From RH-AL1 sp965198495 (GTDB lineage Bacteria > Pseudomonadota > Alphaproteobacteria > Rhizobiales > Beijerinckiaceae), in the NCBI GenBank assembly GCA_965198495.1, contig CBDAPL010000001.1, positions 124,001 to 188,000 on the forward strand: 64,000 nt of DNA, written 5' to 3'. The notes under the pieces are model-generated. The model searched no databases. It was not told the DNA's origin and worked only from the letters and a program-made list of their open reading frames with translations. This document shows positions 52,243-61,015 of this stretch, piece after piece. Positions within the stretch are counted from its first letter, which is position 1. Every line of letters starts with the position of its first letter. The position numbers and the translations under genes are program-made.

Positions 52243-53626
52243 AGCCTTCCAAGCTTCTGGCTGGTAAAGCCGCCGTACAGGCCAAGGCAGCAGCCTGGCC
52301 TGCCGATCGCGTCGAGCGCCGGGCTGTGTCGAGCCTGGTGCCCTATGCCAGGAACAGCCGTACGCACTCGGCGAGCCAAGTCGAGCAGATCGCGGCGTCG
52401 ATCCGCGCGTGGGGCTGGACGGTGCCGGTGCTGGTTGACGAGAACGACGGCCTCATAGCCGGCCACGCCCGCGTGATGGCGGCAAAGCAGCTCGGGCTGG
52501 CCGAGGTGCCGGTCATGGTGGCGAGAGGCTGGAGCGAGGCGCAGAAGCGCGCCTATGTCATCGCCGACAACAAGCTCGCCCTGAATGCCGGCTGGGATGA
52601 GGCGCTGCTGAAGATCGAGCTGACGGAGCTGCAGGCGCTCGACTTCGACCTCGGCATCACCGGCTTCTCGCTCGACGAGATCGCCACACTGACGATGGAC
52701 GGCACGGCTGGGCTCACCGACCCGGATGACGCACCGGAGCCGCCGGCAAACCCGGTCAGCCGCCTGGGCGACGTGTGGATGCTCGGTTCGCACCGGCTCT
52801 GCTGTGGCGACGCTACGGTGGCCGCCGACGTGGCTCGGGCGCTTGGGGCGTCCGCCCTGCCCTGATGGTCTCCGACCCGCCCTACGGCGTCGCCTACGAC
52901 CCCTCCTGGCGTGCCCGCGCCCGGCGTCAACCTGAACCCTGGCAAGCTCGGCACCGTCACCAACGACGATCAGGCGGACTGGAGCGCAGCTTGGGCGCTG
53001 TTCCCCGGTGACGTTGCCTATGTCTGGCATGCCGGCAAGTTCGCCGCGACGGTGCAGCCAGCCTCGAGCGCTGCGACTTCGCCATCCGCTCGCAGATCAT
53101 CTGGGCCAAGGACCGCTTTGCCCTCAGCCGCGGCGACTACCACTGGCAGCACGAGCCGTGCTGGTATGCGGTGCGCCGCAACGCCCGCGGCGGCTGGACT
53201 GGCGATCGCTCGCAGTCGACGCTGTGGACGATCCCGGCACGTGAGGATCAGGGCTTCGGCCATGGCACGCAGAAGCCCGTGGAGTGCATGCGCCGGCCGA
53301 TGGGCAACAACTCCTCGCCGGGACAGGCCGTCTACGATCCCTTCGTCGGCTCCGGCACCACGATCATCGCCGGCGAGATGACGGGTAGGTGCGTCCACGC
53401 GCTCGAGCTCAACCCGGCCTACGTCGACGTGGCGGTGATGCGATGGCAGAGCTTTACGGGCAAGACGGCGGTGCTGGAAGCGACCGGCGAGAGCTTCCTG
53501 ACGACGGCGGCGGCGAGGTCCGCTGGTTCCGCTGCGTCCGTGACGAAGACCGTGCCGGCTACGAAGCGCAGCGGTGGGTCTTCGCCGCGGACCTCGGCTC
53601 AGTCCATGGTTGCTACAGCGTCCTGA
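52218..53626 (+). pseudogene. ParB-domain methyltransferase, three frameshifts
   Basis: Paralogue of 5858-7207. The ParB part is intact (VPYARNSRTHSASQVEQIAA, GLIAGHARVMAAKQLGLAEV). The frame is lost at about 52851-52866 (one base missing before DPPYG), changes again near 52914-52926 (extra C in a CGCGCCCGG run) and again near 53056-53070 (missing G), then resumes with RRNARGGWTGDRSQSTLWTI and DPFVGSGTTIIAGE to the end. All three lesions are in short homopolymers or GC runs, so they may be real decay or sequencing error. If error, it would be a working orphan methyltransferase. Confidence 0.85.
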
Positions 53627-53655
53627 CGGAGCTGCGGTCATCTCCAGACGTATGA
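53443..53655 (+). CDS. Small overlapping gene at the methyltransferase 3' end, Unit II copy
   Basis: 70 residues from ATG 53443 in a second frame over the methyltransferase tail. Shares MAELYGQDGGAG, GEVRWFRCVRDEDRAGYEAQ and WVFAADLGSVHGCYSVL with the Unit I gene at 7033. Its integrity alongside a broken methyltransferase is further reason to consider it a gene of its own. Confidence 0.55.
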   Translation: MAELYGQDGGAGSDRRELPDDGGGEVRWFRCVRDEDRAGYEAQRWVFAADLGSVHGCYSVLTELRSSPDV

Positions 53656-53744
53656 CTGCTCTTCAGCACCTTGCGTTACCCGGCCGTCGCGCCAGCCTTA
53701 CAATCGGCAGACTGGCATTAGCGGCGGCACGAAAGGGTACGGCA

Positions 53745-54635
53745 ATGAGCCTGAAATCGGAGATGATCCTCGATGCTAAGCTCATTATGCGCGATGGTTT
53801 GCTAGGGACAAATCCCACCGCTGCAATCGACGACCGCGGATATGTCGAAGACTGGCGATCAAATCTCTTATCGGGCATCGATGCGAGAAAGATTGCGGCC
53901 GATCTCGGCGCCGGGAAGGGAGGTGAACTCGCCTCTAAGTTCCGCGCGGCGCACTCGTCTGCGGCTCTCGCGGTGAACGCCTTTGGGCCTTTCCGCGACG
54001 GCGAAATGGTCGTCCCGATGCCCTATGTTGGGAACGTCAAAATCGAACAGTTCGAGTGCACTTTTCCCACCGGGGTAGCAGGCGGAACGCCGCCTCATCT
54101 CGACGTTGCAGCTCGGGGCGAGAACGGCGTTGTGGCGATAGAGTCGAAATGCCTGGAGTACCTGACGCCTAAGGCTGCACAGTTTTCACCCGCTTACCAA
54201 AAGCTGACTAGGCTTTCCTCCACAGGCTGGTTCAAGGAAATGGAGCGGCTGCGCGACGATACTCGCAGCTATGAAGCTCTCGATGCAGCGCAGCTCGTGA
54301 AGCACGCGTTTGGACTGATGAACTCGGCTGGTGAAGGTGCCACGCTCGTCTATCTGTTCTGGGAGCCCTTTGATGCAAACGGGCACGATCTTTTCCGCCG
54401 TCATCGCAGCGAAATTGCCCGGTTTGCGGATCGGACCCGCAGCGACGAGCTTCGGTTCGTCTCCTTGAGCTATCCGGAGCTATGGGAGGCGTGGCACAAT
54501 TCAGGGCTTAACGATCTCGCGAAACACGCCGATCGCCTTCGTTGCAGATATGGGGGTTCGCTAGGGTCCTATGAAGGATACACACGTGTGAATGGGCGAA
54601 AGACGGACGCGAGCTTTTTCGGCGAGATAGACTGA
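53745..54635 (+). CDS. PGN_0703-family putative restriction endonuclease
   Basis: 296 residues from ATG 53745. Recognisable from family memory: LASKFRAAHSSAALAVNAFG, PHLDVAARGENGVVAIESKC, AQFSPAYQKL, LDAAQLVKHAFGLMN. The D...ExK of LDVAARGENGVVAIESK fits the PD-(D/E)xK nuclease core. Proposed to be restriction endonucleases, but the target and partner are unknown. It sits between the broken methyltransferase and another methyltransferase fragment, so the gene was probably inserted into or captured beside an element methylase. The ribosome binding site is AAGGG. Confidence 0.7.
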   Translation: MSLKSEMILDAKLIMRDGLLGTNPTAAIDDRGYVEDWRSNLLSGIDARKIAADLGAGKGGELASKFRAAHSSAALAVNAFGPFRDGEMVVPMPYVGNVKIEQFECTFPTGVAGGTPPHLDVAARGENGVVAIESKCLEYLTPKAAQFSPAYQKLTRLSSTGWFKEMERLRDDTRSYEALDAAQLVKHAFGLMNSAGEGATLVYLFWEPFDANGHDLFRRHRSEIARFADRTRSDELRFVSLSYPELWEAWHNSGLNDLAKHADRLRCRYGGSLGSYEGYTRVNGRKTDASFFGEID

Positions 54636-54689
54636 CCCGGGTCGCTCGACGTGCGGGATTGTGCAGCTGCGAGAAGACGTGGCGTGGTT

Positions 54690-55099
54690 GATCCCCTCGC
54701 GCGAGGATCGCGGGCTCGGGCACGGCACGCAGAAGCCGGTCGAGTGCATGCGGCAGCCGATTGCCAACAACTCCTCGCCCGGGCACCGTCTACAATCCCT
54801 TCGTCGGCTCCGGCACGACGATCATCGCCGGCGAGATGACCGGGCGGTGCGTGCACGCACTCGAGCTCAACCCGGCCTACGTCGACGTGGCGGTGATCCG
54901 ATGGCAGAGCTTCACCGGCAATACGGCGGTCCTGGAGGCGACCGGCGAGAGCTTCGAGACAACGGGGGGCGGCGAGGTCCGCTGGTTCCGCTTCGTTCGC
55001 CACGAGGACCGCACTGCCTTCGAAGCGCAAGGCTGGGTCTTCGCCGCAGACCTCGGGCCGGTCCACGGTTGCTATAGCGTCCTGATGGAGGCGAGCTGA
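54690..55099 (+). pseudogene. Methyltransferase C-terminal fragment fused to the small tail gene
   Basis: Encodes IPSREDRGLGHGTQKPVECM, RQPIANNSSPGH, then after a 2-base loss near 54785 VYNPFVGSGTTIIAGEMTGR and LELNPAYVDVAVIRWQSFTG. One extra base compared with the other copies near 54970 puts the tail (GGEVRWFRFVRHEDRTAFEA, QGWVFAADLGPVHGCYSVLM) in the same frame. It is the 3' third of a third methyltransferase copy, with no start or catalytic motif IV. Confidence 0.8.
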
Positions 55100-55393
55100 T
55101 CAGAACTTTACTGCAGGAAGGCGGTGACCACCACTTGATCAGCCATCGATCGATCGCTGACTTGCCCGGGCCTGGCCCGCGGCTGCTACAGCGCCGGCGT
55201 ACCTAGGCTTCTGACCCTTTCCAGCCATTGCTTCTGGAAGCTACAGCTGACTGGTAAGTCTGGATTTCATGAGGCTCATATCAGCGAACGTCAGACCGGC
55301 GGAAGCCTAGCGCGCTCCGATCAAGCCCGCGCCACAACGCTTGCAGGTTCCTCGCGCTTGCCGGTCACGGCTAAGCCGAGCCAGGGAGCTCCA

Positions 55394-56518
55394 ATGTCGA
55401 CGACGATGTTCACCCTGCTGACCCACGGCGGCAAGTTCCATTGCGACGACGCGCTCGCCTACGCGACGCTCCGGCTGGCGCTTGGCCTGACGGCGGTCGG
55501 GTACGACCATCGGCTGGTGCGGACGCGCGACAAGGGCAAGATCGCAGCTGCCGACATCGTGTTCGATGTCGGCGGCTTGCATGACGATGCAACGAGCCGG
55601 TTCGATCACCATCAGCGCGGCGCGCCTGTTCGCGCCGACGACGGCGTGCCGTTCAGTGCTGCCGGCCTGGTTTGGCAGATCCACGGCACCAACGCCGTCC
55701 GCGCTTTGCTCGCGCCCGAAAACGCTGATGCTGCCGATGCCGTTGCGAAGATCATCGACGACACGGTGATCCGGCGCATCGACATCCTCGACAACGGCGT
55801 CGGCGAGCCTGGCAACACGCTCGAGCTGTCATCATTGGTCGAGGACTTCAATGGCACATGGGACTCCGATCGCGACAGCGCCGCGGAGGATGCCGCGTAC
55901 ATCGAAGCCGCCGACCTGGTGAGCGACGTCCTGAAGCGCCGCGTCGCGCGCGTCCACGCCCGGCTGTCGGCAGACGCCATCGTGCTCGAGGCGCATGCGC
56001 GATCCGCCGATCCCCGCATTCTCGAACTCGATCGGGGCATGCCGTGGCAGGAGCCGGTGTTTTCCCACGGGCTCGATGTCCTCTACGCGGTCTACCCCGT
56101 GCCCGGGGGCAACTGGATGATCGGCGCCATGCCACCGGAACGTCAGTCTTTCGCGCAGAGGCTGCCGTTACCGACAGCATGGGCCGGCCTGCAGGACGAG
56201 GCGCTCGTGTCCGCATCGGGCATCGAGGATGCCGTCTTCGTGCATGCCAAGCGGTTCGTCGCCTCAGCACGATCGCGTGCCGGCGCTATCGCTATGGCGA
56301 CGGCGGCGATCCAGCTGTCACCACGCGAAGGCAATCCGACCGGCGACCCGCCCGCTCCCGGGCTCGGCGGAGCCGAACTAATCGCGGCGCAGCAGCCGGT
56401 CTCCTTGATCATCACTCAAGCTCAGCGCGCCGTCTTGCGCGAGCGTGGATACTCCGATGAGGCAATCCGCACCGTGACGCCGGCCGAAGCGCACGGGCAT
56501 TTGGGATTGACAAGCTGA
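55394..56518 (+). CDS. MYG1-family DHH-type phosphoesterase with a phage-like C-terminal tail
   Basis: 374 residues from ATG 55394. MYG1 motifs: FTLLTHGGKFHCDDALAYAT, DIVFDVGG, RFDHHQRG (DHH-like), FNGTWDS, GMPWQEPVF, NWMIGAMPPE, FVHAKRF. Eukaryotic MYG1 is an RNA exonuclease and bacterial members are presumed nucleases or phosphoesterases. The last ~55 residues (ISLIITQAQRAVLRERGYSD-like, EAIRTVTPAEAHGHLGL) are an added tail typical of phage and plasmid proteins, perhaps a recruitment peptide. First gene of a rightward set with RHH, SRAP and SNF2 genes. Confidence 0.8.
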   Translation: MSTTMFTLLTHGGKFHCDDALAYATLRLALGLTAVGYDHRLVRTRDKGKIAAADIVFDVGGLHDDATSRFDHHQRGAPVRADDGVPFSAAGLVWQIHGTNAVRALLAPENADAADAVAKIIDDTVIRRIDILDNGVGEPGNTLELSSLVEDFNGTWDSDRDSAAEDAAYIEAADLVSDVLKRRVARVHARLSADAIVLEAHARSADPRILELDRGMPWQEPVFSHGLDVLYAVYPVPGGNWMIGAMPPERQSFAQRLPLPTAWAGLQDEALVSASGIEDAVFVHAKRFVASARSRAGAIAMATAAIQLSPREGNPTGDPPAPGLGGAELIAAQQPVSLIITQAQRAVLRERGYSDEAIRTVTPAEAHGHLGLTS

Positions 56519-56703
56519 CGCTGAGCCGTTGTGCGACTAACCAGCCCGAGCTCTCCATAACGGCGGCAGATCCCTTCCGGCATCATCATTCGCGGAGGTC
56601 CGTTCGCTCGCCGGGTGTTGAAGCTTTCACAGAAAGATGCCGTCGGACCTGTCGGCCGGACAGCGCTAGTCGTATTCCCGAGCGAGCATCGGAGATACCT
56701 CGA

Positions 56704-56940
56704 ATGACGGTCGGCAAGCGGGTCCAGTTCGACGAAGAGACATGGGCCGTGGTCAACCCCCTGCACCAGGAGCGTCGTCGCAGCTTTCAACAGCTCGCCG
56801 ACGAGGCCTTCAACGATCTGCTCGGTAAGTACGGACATCCCGTGGATATCAAGAACCAGCTGCGCGTCAGCTTGGGAAAGGAACCCGTCAAGCGACCAGG
56901 CCGAACCAGGAAGAACATCGAGGGCCACGAGGAGGGCTGA
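56704..56940 (+). CDS. Small ribbon-helix-helix-like protein
   Basis: 78 residues. GKRVQFDEETWAVVNPLHQE, RRRSFQQLADEAFNDLLGKY has the beta-strand then two-helix layout of ribbon-helix-helix DNA-binding proteins. It ends 3 bp before the SRAP gene start and contains that gene's ribosome binding site, so they are cotranscribed. Possibly a regulator of the set. Confidence 0.6.
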   Translation: MTVGKRVQFDEETWAVVNPLHQERRRSFQQLADEAFNDLLGKYGHPVDIKNQLRVSLGKEPVKRPGRTRKNIEGHEEG

Positions 56941-56943
56941 TCT

Positions 56944-57633
56944 ATCTGCAACCTCTACAGCATAACGCGCAGCCAGGATGCCATGCGCCGGCTCTTCGCC
57001 GTGGCGCGAGACCTGACGGGCAATCTCCCGCCGCTACCCGACGTGTTCCCCGATCAACTCGCTCCGATAGTGCGCATGACCGACAGCGAGCGCCAGCTCG
57101 AGATGATGCGCTGGGGCATGCCCGGTCCGCCGCAGTTCGGCGGTGCGCCGGTGACCAACATCCGCAACACTGCGAGCCCACATTGGCGGCGCTGGCTCGG
57201 CCCGGAGAGCCGCTGCCTGGTACCCGTGAACTCGTTCTGCGAGTGGGCGGACACGAAGCCGAAGAAGACGCCGACGTGGTTCGCGCTTGACGAGGATCGG
57301 CCGCTGTTCGCCTTTGCCGGTATTTGGACGGCCTGGCGCGGCGTGCGGGGACCGAAGTCGGCGCCGCTCGACGGCGAGCACCGGCTGTTCGGTTTCCTGA
57401 CAACCGAGGCCAACAGCGTCGTCGGTCCGGTGCACCCCAAGGCCATGCCGGTGCTGCTCACCACGGCTGACGAGTACGATGTTTGGCTGCGGGCGCCGTG
57501 GAGCGAGGCTGCGGCGCTGCAGCGGCCTCTGCCCGAGGCGGCCATGCGGATCGTTGCCGCAGGCGAGCGGGAGGATCACCACGCTCCGGAAGCGCTCGCT
57601 CAGCCGGAGCCTCGGCAGCTCGACCTGCTGTGA
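56944..57633 (+). CDS. SRAP/HMCES-family peptidase with an ATC in place of the start codon
   Basis: 229 residues if started at 56944. SRAP proteins crosslink abasic sites through the N-terminal cysteine that follows the initiator. Here codon 1 is ATC and codon 2 is TGC, followed by NLYSITRSQDAM, and a GGAGG site lies 8 bases upstream (56931-56935), exactly right for 56944. The downstream ATG 56983 would remove the cysteine. The other catalytic residues are present: N in VTNIRNT, E in VNSFCEW, H in VHPKAMPVLL. Either a rare ATC start or a base change/error has hit the start codon. The stop overlaps the SNF2 gene (GTGA). Confidence 0.8.
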   Translation: MCNLYSITRSQDAMRRLFAVARDLTGNLPPLPDVFPDQLAPIVRMTDSERQLEMMRWGMPGPPQFGGAPVTNIRNTASPHWRRWLGPESRCLVPVNSFCEWADTKPKKTPTWFALDEDRPLFAFAGIWTAWRGVRGPKSAPLDGEHRLFGFLTTEANSVVGPVHPKAMPVLLTTADEYDVWLRAPWSEAAALQRPLPEAAMRIVAAGEREDHHAPEALAQPEPRQLDLL

Positions 57634-59067
57634 CCCACGACCTTGATCTGCTGACACCGCGTCCTCATCAGCGAGAGGCGACAGCGGCGATCCTCGCGGC
57701 GCGGTCGGCCGGACAGCCCGGCTTTCTGCTGGGGCGATATGACCGGGCTCGGCAAGACGCTGTCCGTCTGGTGCGCGCTCGCGGCGATGCCGGAGCGCGA
57801 CGTGCTGATCGTGTGTCCCAAGGGCGCCATCCCGCAGTGGCGCCGCACGATTGCTCACGCCGGCCTTCCCGCGAAGGTCGTCACGCTGATCAATTACGAG
57901 CGCACCAAGTCGCTCATGGCCCCTCCGGCGGCCAGCAAGCGGCGCTCGACCCGGGCGAAGAACAACGAGCTCGCGCGACATGGCCAACCCAGGACGATGT
58001 GGCCGATCGTGGTGTTCGACGAGAGCCACCGTCTGCGAAACCCGTATGCGCAGCAAAGCCTCGTCTGTCACCAGCTTGCCGACGCAGCATCCTTCTCGAT
58101 CTTCATGAGCGCCACAGCAGGACAAGCCCCGCACGAGCTCTCCTACCTCGGCGCGCTGCTTGGACACGCGTCGGGTTCGCCGGTCGAGACGCTTGCCGAC
58201 TTTCGCGAGCTGATGAAGCGGCTGCGGATCGGCAAAGCGAAGGGTCGCTGGAGCAACTGGTCGTGGGAGGCCAACGCCCGGGACTGCGAGCTGATAGCCG
58301 ACCTGTTGTTCAAGGGATCGCGCGCCATTGGCATGCGCCGGCGCCCGAGCGACATCGCCGGCTGGCCGGAGGTGCAACGCGAGCTTGCGCCGACGGCCTT
58401 GGACGCCGGCGAACGTCGGCTCTACGACACCACTTGGCGGGAGTTTCGCCGCGAGCTCGGCCTGCTCGGGGGCAGCACACGTCGCCCCATCGGCTGGGCG
58501 GCCGATCTGCGCTTCCGGCAGAAGGCGAGCCTGCTGCGTGTGGCCGGTACGGCGGACCTCGCGCAGGACCTGCTCGAGGCCGACCAGCAGGTGCCGATCT
58601 CGGTTGCTTTCCTGGAGACCGCCGCGGCCTTCGTCGCCAAGCTGGCCGGGCGGCACTGGCGCGTCGCCGAGATCAACGGCCGGCAGACGAGCGAGGCCAA
58701 CGAAGCCTCTCGCCTCGCTTTCCAGACCGGGCAGCTCGATGCGATCGTCTTCACGGTGAGCGAGTCGATCTCACTGCATCGCAACGAGATGCCGGGCGGC
58801 GAGCGAAAGCGCGCGTTGGTCATCCACGACATGCGTCACAGCGCGATCCAACTGGCGCAGATCGAGGGCCGCTGCCACCGCGACGGCGAGGAGGCTATGA
58901 TCTTCTACGCCTATGCCGAGGCGACGGTCGAAGAAACGATTGCGGCGACGGTGACGCGGCGTATGGCCTCCATGGAGGCGATGGCTGGCGAGGACACGTC
59001 GCTCCTGGACGAGATCGCAGATGTGCTCGCCGACGCCGCTTCAGCATTTTCCCGTGGGGCCGATTAG
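57630..59067 (+). pseudogene. SNF2-type helicase with a one-base frameshift
   Basis: Starts at GTG 57630, overlapping the SRAP stop, with a helicase N-terminus (LDLLTPRPHQREATAAILAA, GQPGFLLG). An extra G in the GGGG at 57731-57734 then changes frame; deleting one gives LLGDMTGLGKT, the Walker A. The rest is intact: LIVCPKGAIPQWRRTI, IVVFDESHRLRNP (DESH), SIFMSATAG, and IHDMRHSAIQLAQIEGRCHRDG (motif VI). About 478 residues if corrected. It probably remodels or translocates DNA together with SRAP. Sequencing error is a real possibility. Confidence 0.8.
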
Positions 59068-59170
59068 AAATGCGGTTCGGTGTCATAATGGTGCCAGGTC
59101 CGCCTGGATCGGACGTGCAAAATCGATGGCATTGGCTTCAGATCCGAGGGATCCATCCCGACACGCGCGA

Positions 59171-59629
59171 TCAAGCCACGATGTGGCAGACGCGTCCGCG
59201 ACCCTCGATCACCTCGGACCCGATCTGCAAGCCGAGCCTCTTCTTGAGCGCGCCGGCGATCGCTCCGCGGACCGTGTGGGGCTGCCAGCCGAAGACGGCG
59301 ACGATCTCCTCGACGCTGGCACCTTCCGGCGCCTTGAGCATCGCGACGAGCTTCGCCTGCTTTGTCCCCGCGCGGCTCTCTGGCGCCTTTATCTCCGTTA
59401 CGGCTGTGGGCTTGACCTCGAGGCCGAGCGCCAGGCGACCATCGTCGCCGATGACGAGGGTCTGCTTGCCTGGCAGGCCGACGCTGATGGCAAGGCCCTT
59501 GGCCACCAGAGCGTCGCAAACCTTGCCAATGGCGCCGCCGCGGATCTGCGCCGGCAAAGGCAGGATGGCGCCGTCAGCGCGTGCGGCAGCCGCGGTGAGA
59601 ACAGCGGTCTGCGTTTCGGTGAGCTTCAT
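59171..59629 (-). CDS. DUF3489 family protein, Unit II copy
   Basis: 152 residues from ATG 59629. Same two winged-helix-like halves as at 11746-12204 (MKLTETQTAVLTAAAARADG, VEEIVAVFGWQPHTVRGAIA). The middle linker differs most (KPTAVTEIKAPESRAG). Convergent with the SNF2 gene. Confidence 0.85.
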   Translation of the reverse strand: MKLTETQTAVLTAAAARADGAILPLPAQIRGGAIGKVCDALVAKGLAISVGLPGKQTLVIGDDGRLALGLEVKPTAVTEIKAPESRAGTKQAKLVAMLKAPEGASVEEIVAVFGWQPHTVRGAIAGALKKRLGLQIGSEVIEGRGRVCHIVA

Positions 59630-59747
59630 CAAGGGTCTCCAGCAACCTGCCCGCCAGGCGGCGGGTCACTGGATGAAGGCTCGCAGTCGCGCCCCCGCGG
59701 CTGGAACCTGCCTGCTCGCGGTCTCGAGGATCGCGCCGCTGCATCAC

Positions 59748-59776
59748 ACACGCTCTTTCCAAAGCGCGATGCAAGC
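59748..59776 (-). promoter_or_regulatory. Shared upstream element, copy D (before DUF3489)
   Basis: Minus strand GCTTGCATCGCGCTTT-GGAAAGAGCGTGTGT, same element and same distance to the DUF3489 start as copy A. Confidence 0.5.
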
Positions 59777-59841
59777 ACTTGCGTGCCCATCGCCAATTAC
59801 ATCGCTACTTCTCTTTCGCCCCCAGACCATGGCGCACGCGA

Positions 59842-60501
59842 TCAGAGGGCCACGCGGCTTAAGGCGCGCATGACCGTTTGCGGATGCCACCGTCCGCCCG
59901 ATGGTGTCGCGACGCCTAGCGTCGTCAGCTCGGCCGCGATCGCTCGGGAGGACATGCCGCGCACCTTCATGTCGGCGAGCAGCGGCGCCAGGCTCCTCGC
60001 CCGCCTTAGCGCTGCCGCCTTGTTCTGGACCGACAGGTTTTCGGCGCCATGTCGCCCGAGCTTGACGCCTCGCGCCTTTGCCGCCCGCAGCGCATCCTTG
60101 GTGCGAGCCGAGATCATCCGGCGCTCCTTCTCCGCCAAGGCGGCGTAGAGGTGCAGCATGAACGGGTCCGCGTCGCAGCCCAGCTCCGCGGCGATGAACG
60201 GCACCCTCGAGGCCATCAGGCCGGCGATGAAGGCGACGTCGCGCGAGAGCCGATCGAGCTTGGCGACGATGATGGAGCAGCGAGCCTTCTTCGCGGCCGC
60301 CAGAGCCGCCGCGAGCTGGGGCCGCCGCTCCAGCGCATCCGCGCCCTTGCCGGTCTCGACCTCGACGAACTCGCCCGTGACGGCGAGACCCTCGCGCTCG
60401 CAGAACTCGGCGATGGCACGACGCTGCGCCTCGAGACCAAGCCCGGAGCGACCCTGCCGAGCAGTTGACACGCGAATGTAGGCGATCGCTGCTCCGGCCA
60501 A
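59842..60501 (-). CDS. Small serine recombinase, Unit II copy
   Basis: 219 residues from TTG 60501, with GGGAG 7 bases upstream. Near-identical to 12411-13070 through the catalytic domain (AIAYIRVSTARQGRSGLG, KLDRLSRDVAFIAGLMAS) and the C-terminal helix-turn-helix (MSSRAIAAELTTLGVATPSG). Differences cluster in the region after residue 140. Confidence 0.9.
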   Translation of the reverse strand: MAGAAIAYIRVSTARQGRSGLGLEAQRRAIAEFCEREGLAVTGEFVEVETGKGADALERRPQLAAALAAAKKARCSIIVAKLDRLSRDVAFIAGLMASRVPFIAAELGCDADPFMLHLYAALAEKERRMISARTKDALRAAKARGVKLGRHGAENLSVQNKAAALRRARSLAPLLADMKVRGMSSRAIAAELTTLGVATPSGGRWHPQTVMRALSRVAL

Positions 60502-60561
60502 TTGAACGCTCCCAATTGCAATTCGAGACAATTCACTGCCCTTCGCTCCACCCCGCATTAG

Positions 60562-60590
60562 ACACGCTCTTTGCAGCGAGCGATGCAAGC
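60562..60590 (-). promoter_or_regulatory. Shared upstream element, copy E (before small recombinase)
   Basis: Minus strand GCTTGCATCGCTCGCTGC-AAAGAGCGTGTC. Here the CGCTC and GAGCG arms form a perfect 5-bp inverted repeat between the -35-like TTGCAT and the -10-like region. Confidence 0.5.
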
Positions 60591-60718
60591 GACTGCGCAA
60601 TTGGCGTTTGAAGTCGATTGAAGCGAGGTGTTTGCCCGCGCAGATCGAAATTGCTTTTTGCTAAAAGGTCCAATCGACCCGCAAACGGCCGGTTGAAGGT
60701 TGATTTGATTTGGTTTTT

Positions 60719-60804
60719 CGCGCAGAGGGGAAAACCCATTCTGGGGTGTCAACCTGCGCGGAAGGGGGGCAGCAGACACTCGCGGACGCTCGTTTGCCTG
60801 TGAC
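60719..60804. repeat. Right-end repeat of Unit II
   Basis: Homologous to 13421-13532, with the last 50 bases nearly identical. Same terminator-like CCC-N5-GGG-TTTT on the minus strand. 60805-61015 holds no supported gene. Confidence 0.6.
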
Positions 60805-61015
60805 ACCAAAGTAAAGTACGAACACTATATTACGCGAGAACGCTTTTCTGCGCGGCGGACGACCAACGTGGACGGACATGAGCGGCGGACATCGTCGCGC
60901 CGGCCTGGATCCGCCGGATGTCCGCGACGACCCATGGCGCCCTCGGGATCCACTTAACCGCGCTCACACGCCGTGCTAGTCTAATGCCTGGCCCTGCACA
61001 GACGAAAGACATGCG

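Noticed and set aside
57034..58656. 540-codon minus-strand frame over SRAP and SNF2 genes
   Set aside because: The opposite strand carries the catalytic motifs of two known families.
57483..59873. 796-codon plus frame running through the helicase and on over DUF3489
   Set aside because: It is the helicase 5' frame before the extra G, then antisense or out-of-frame sequence; not one protein.
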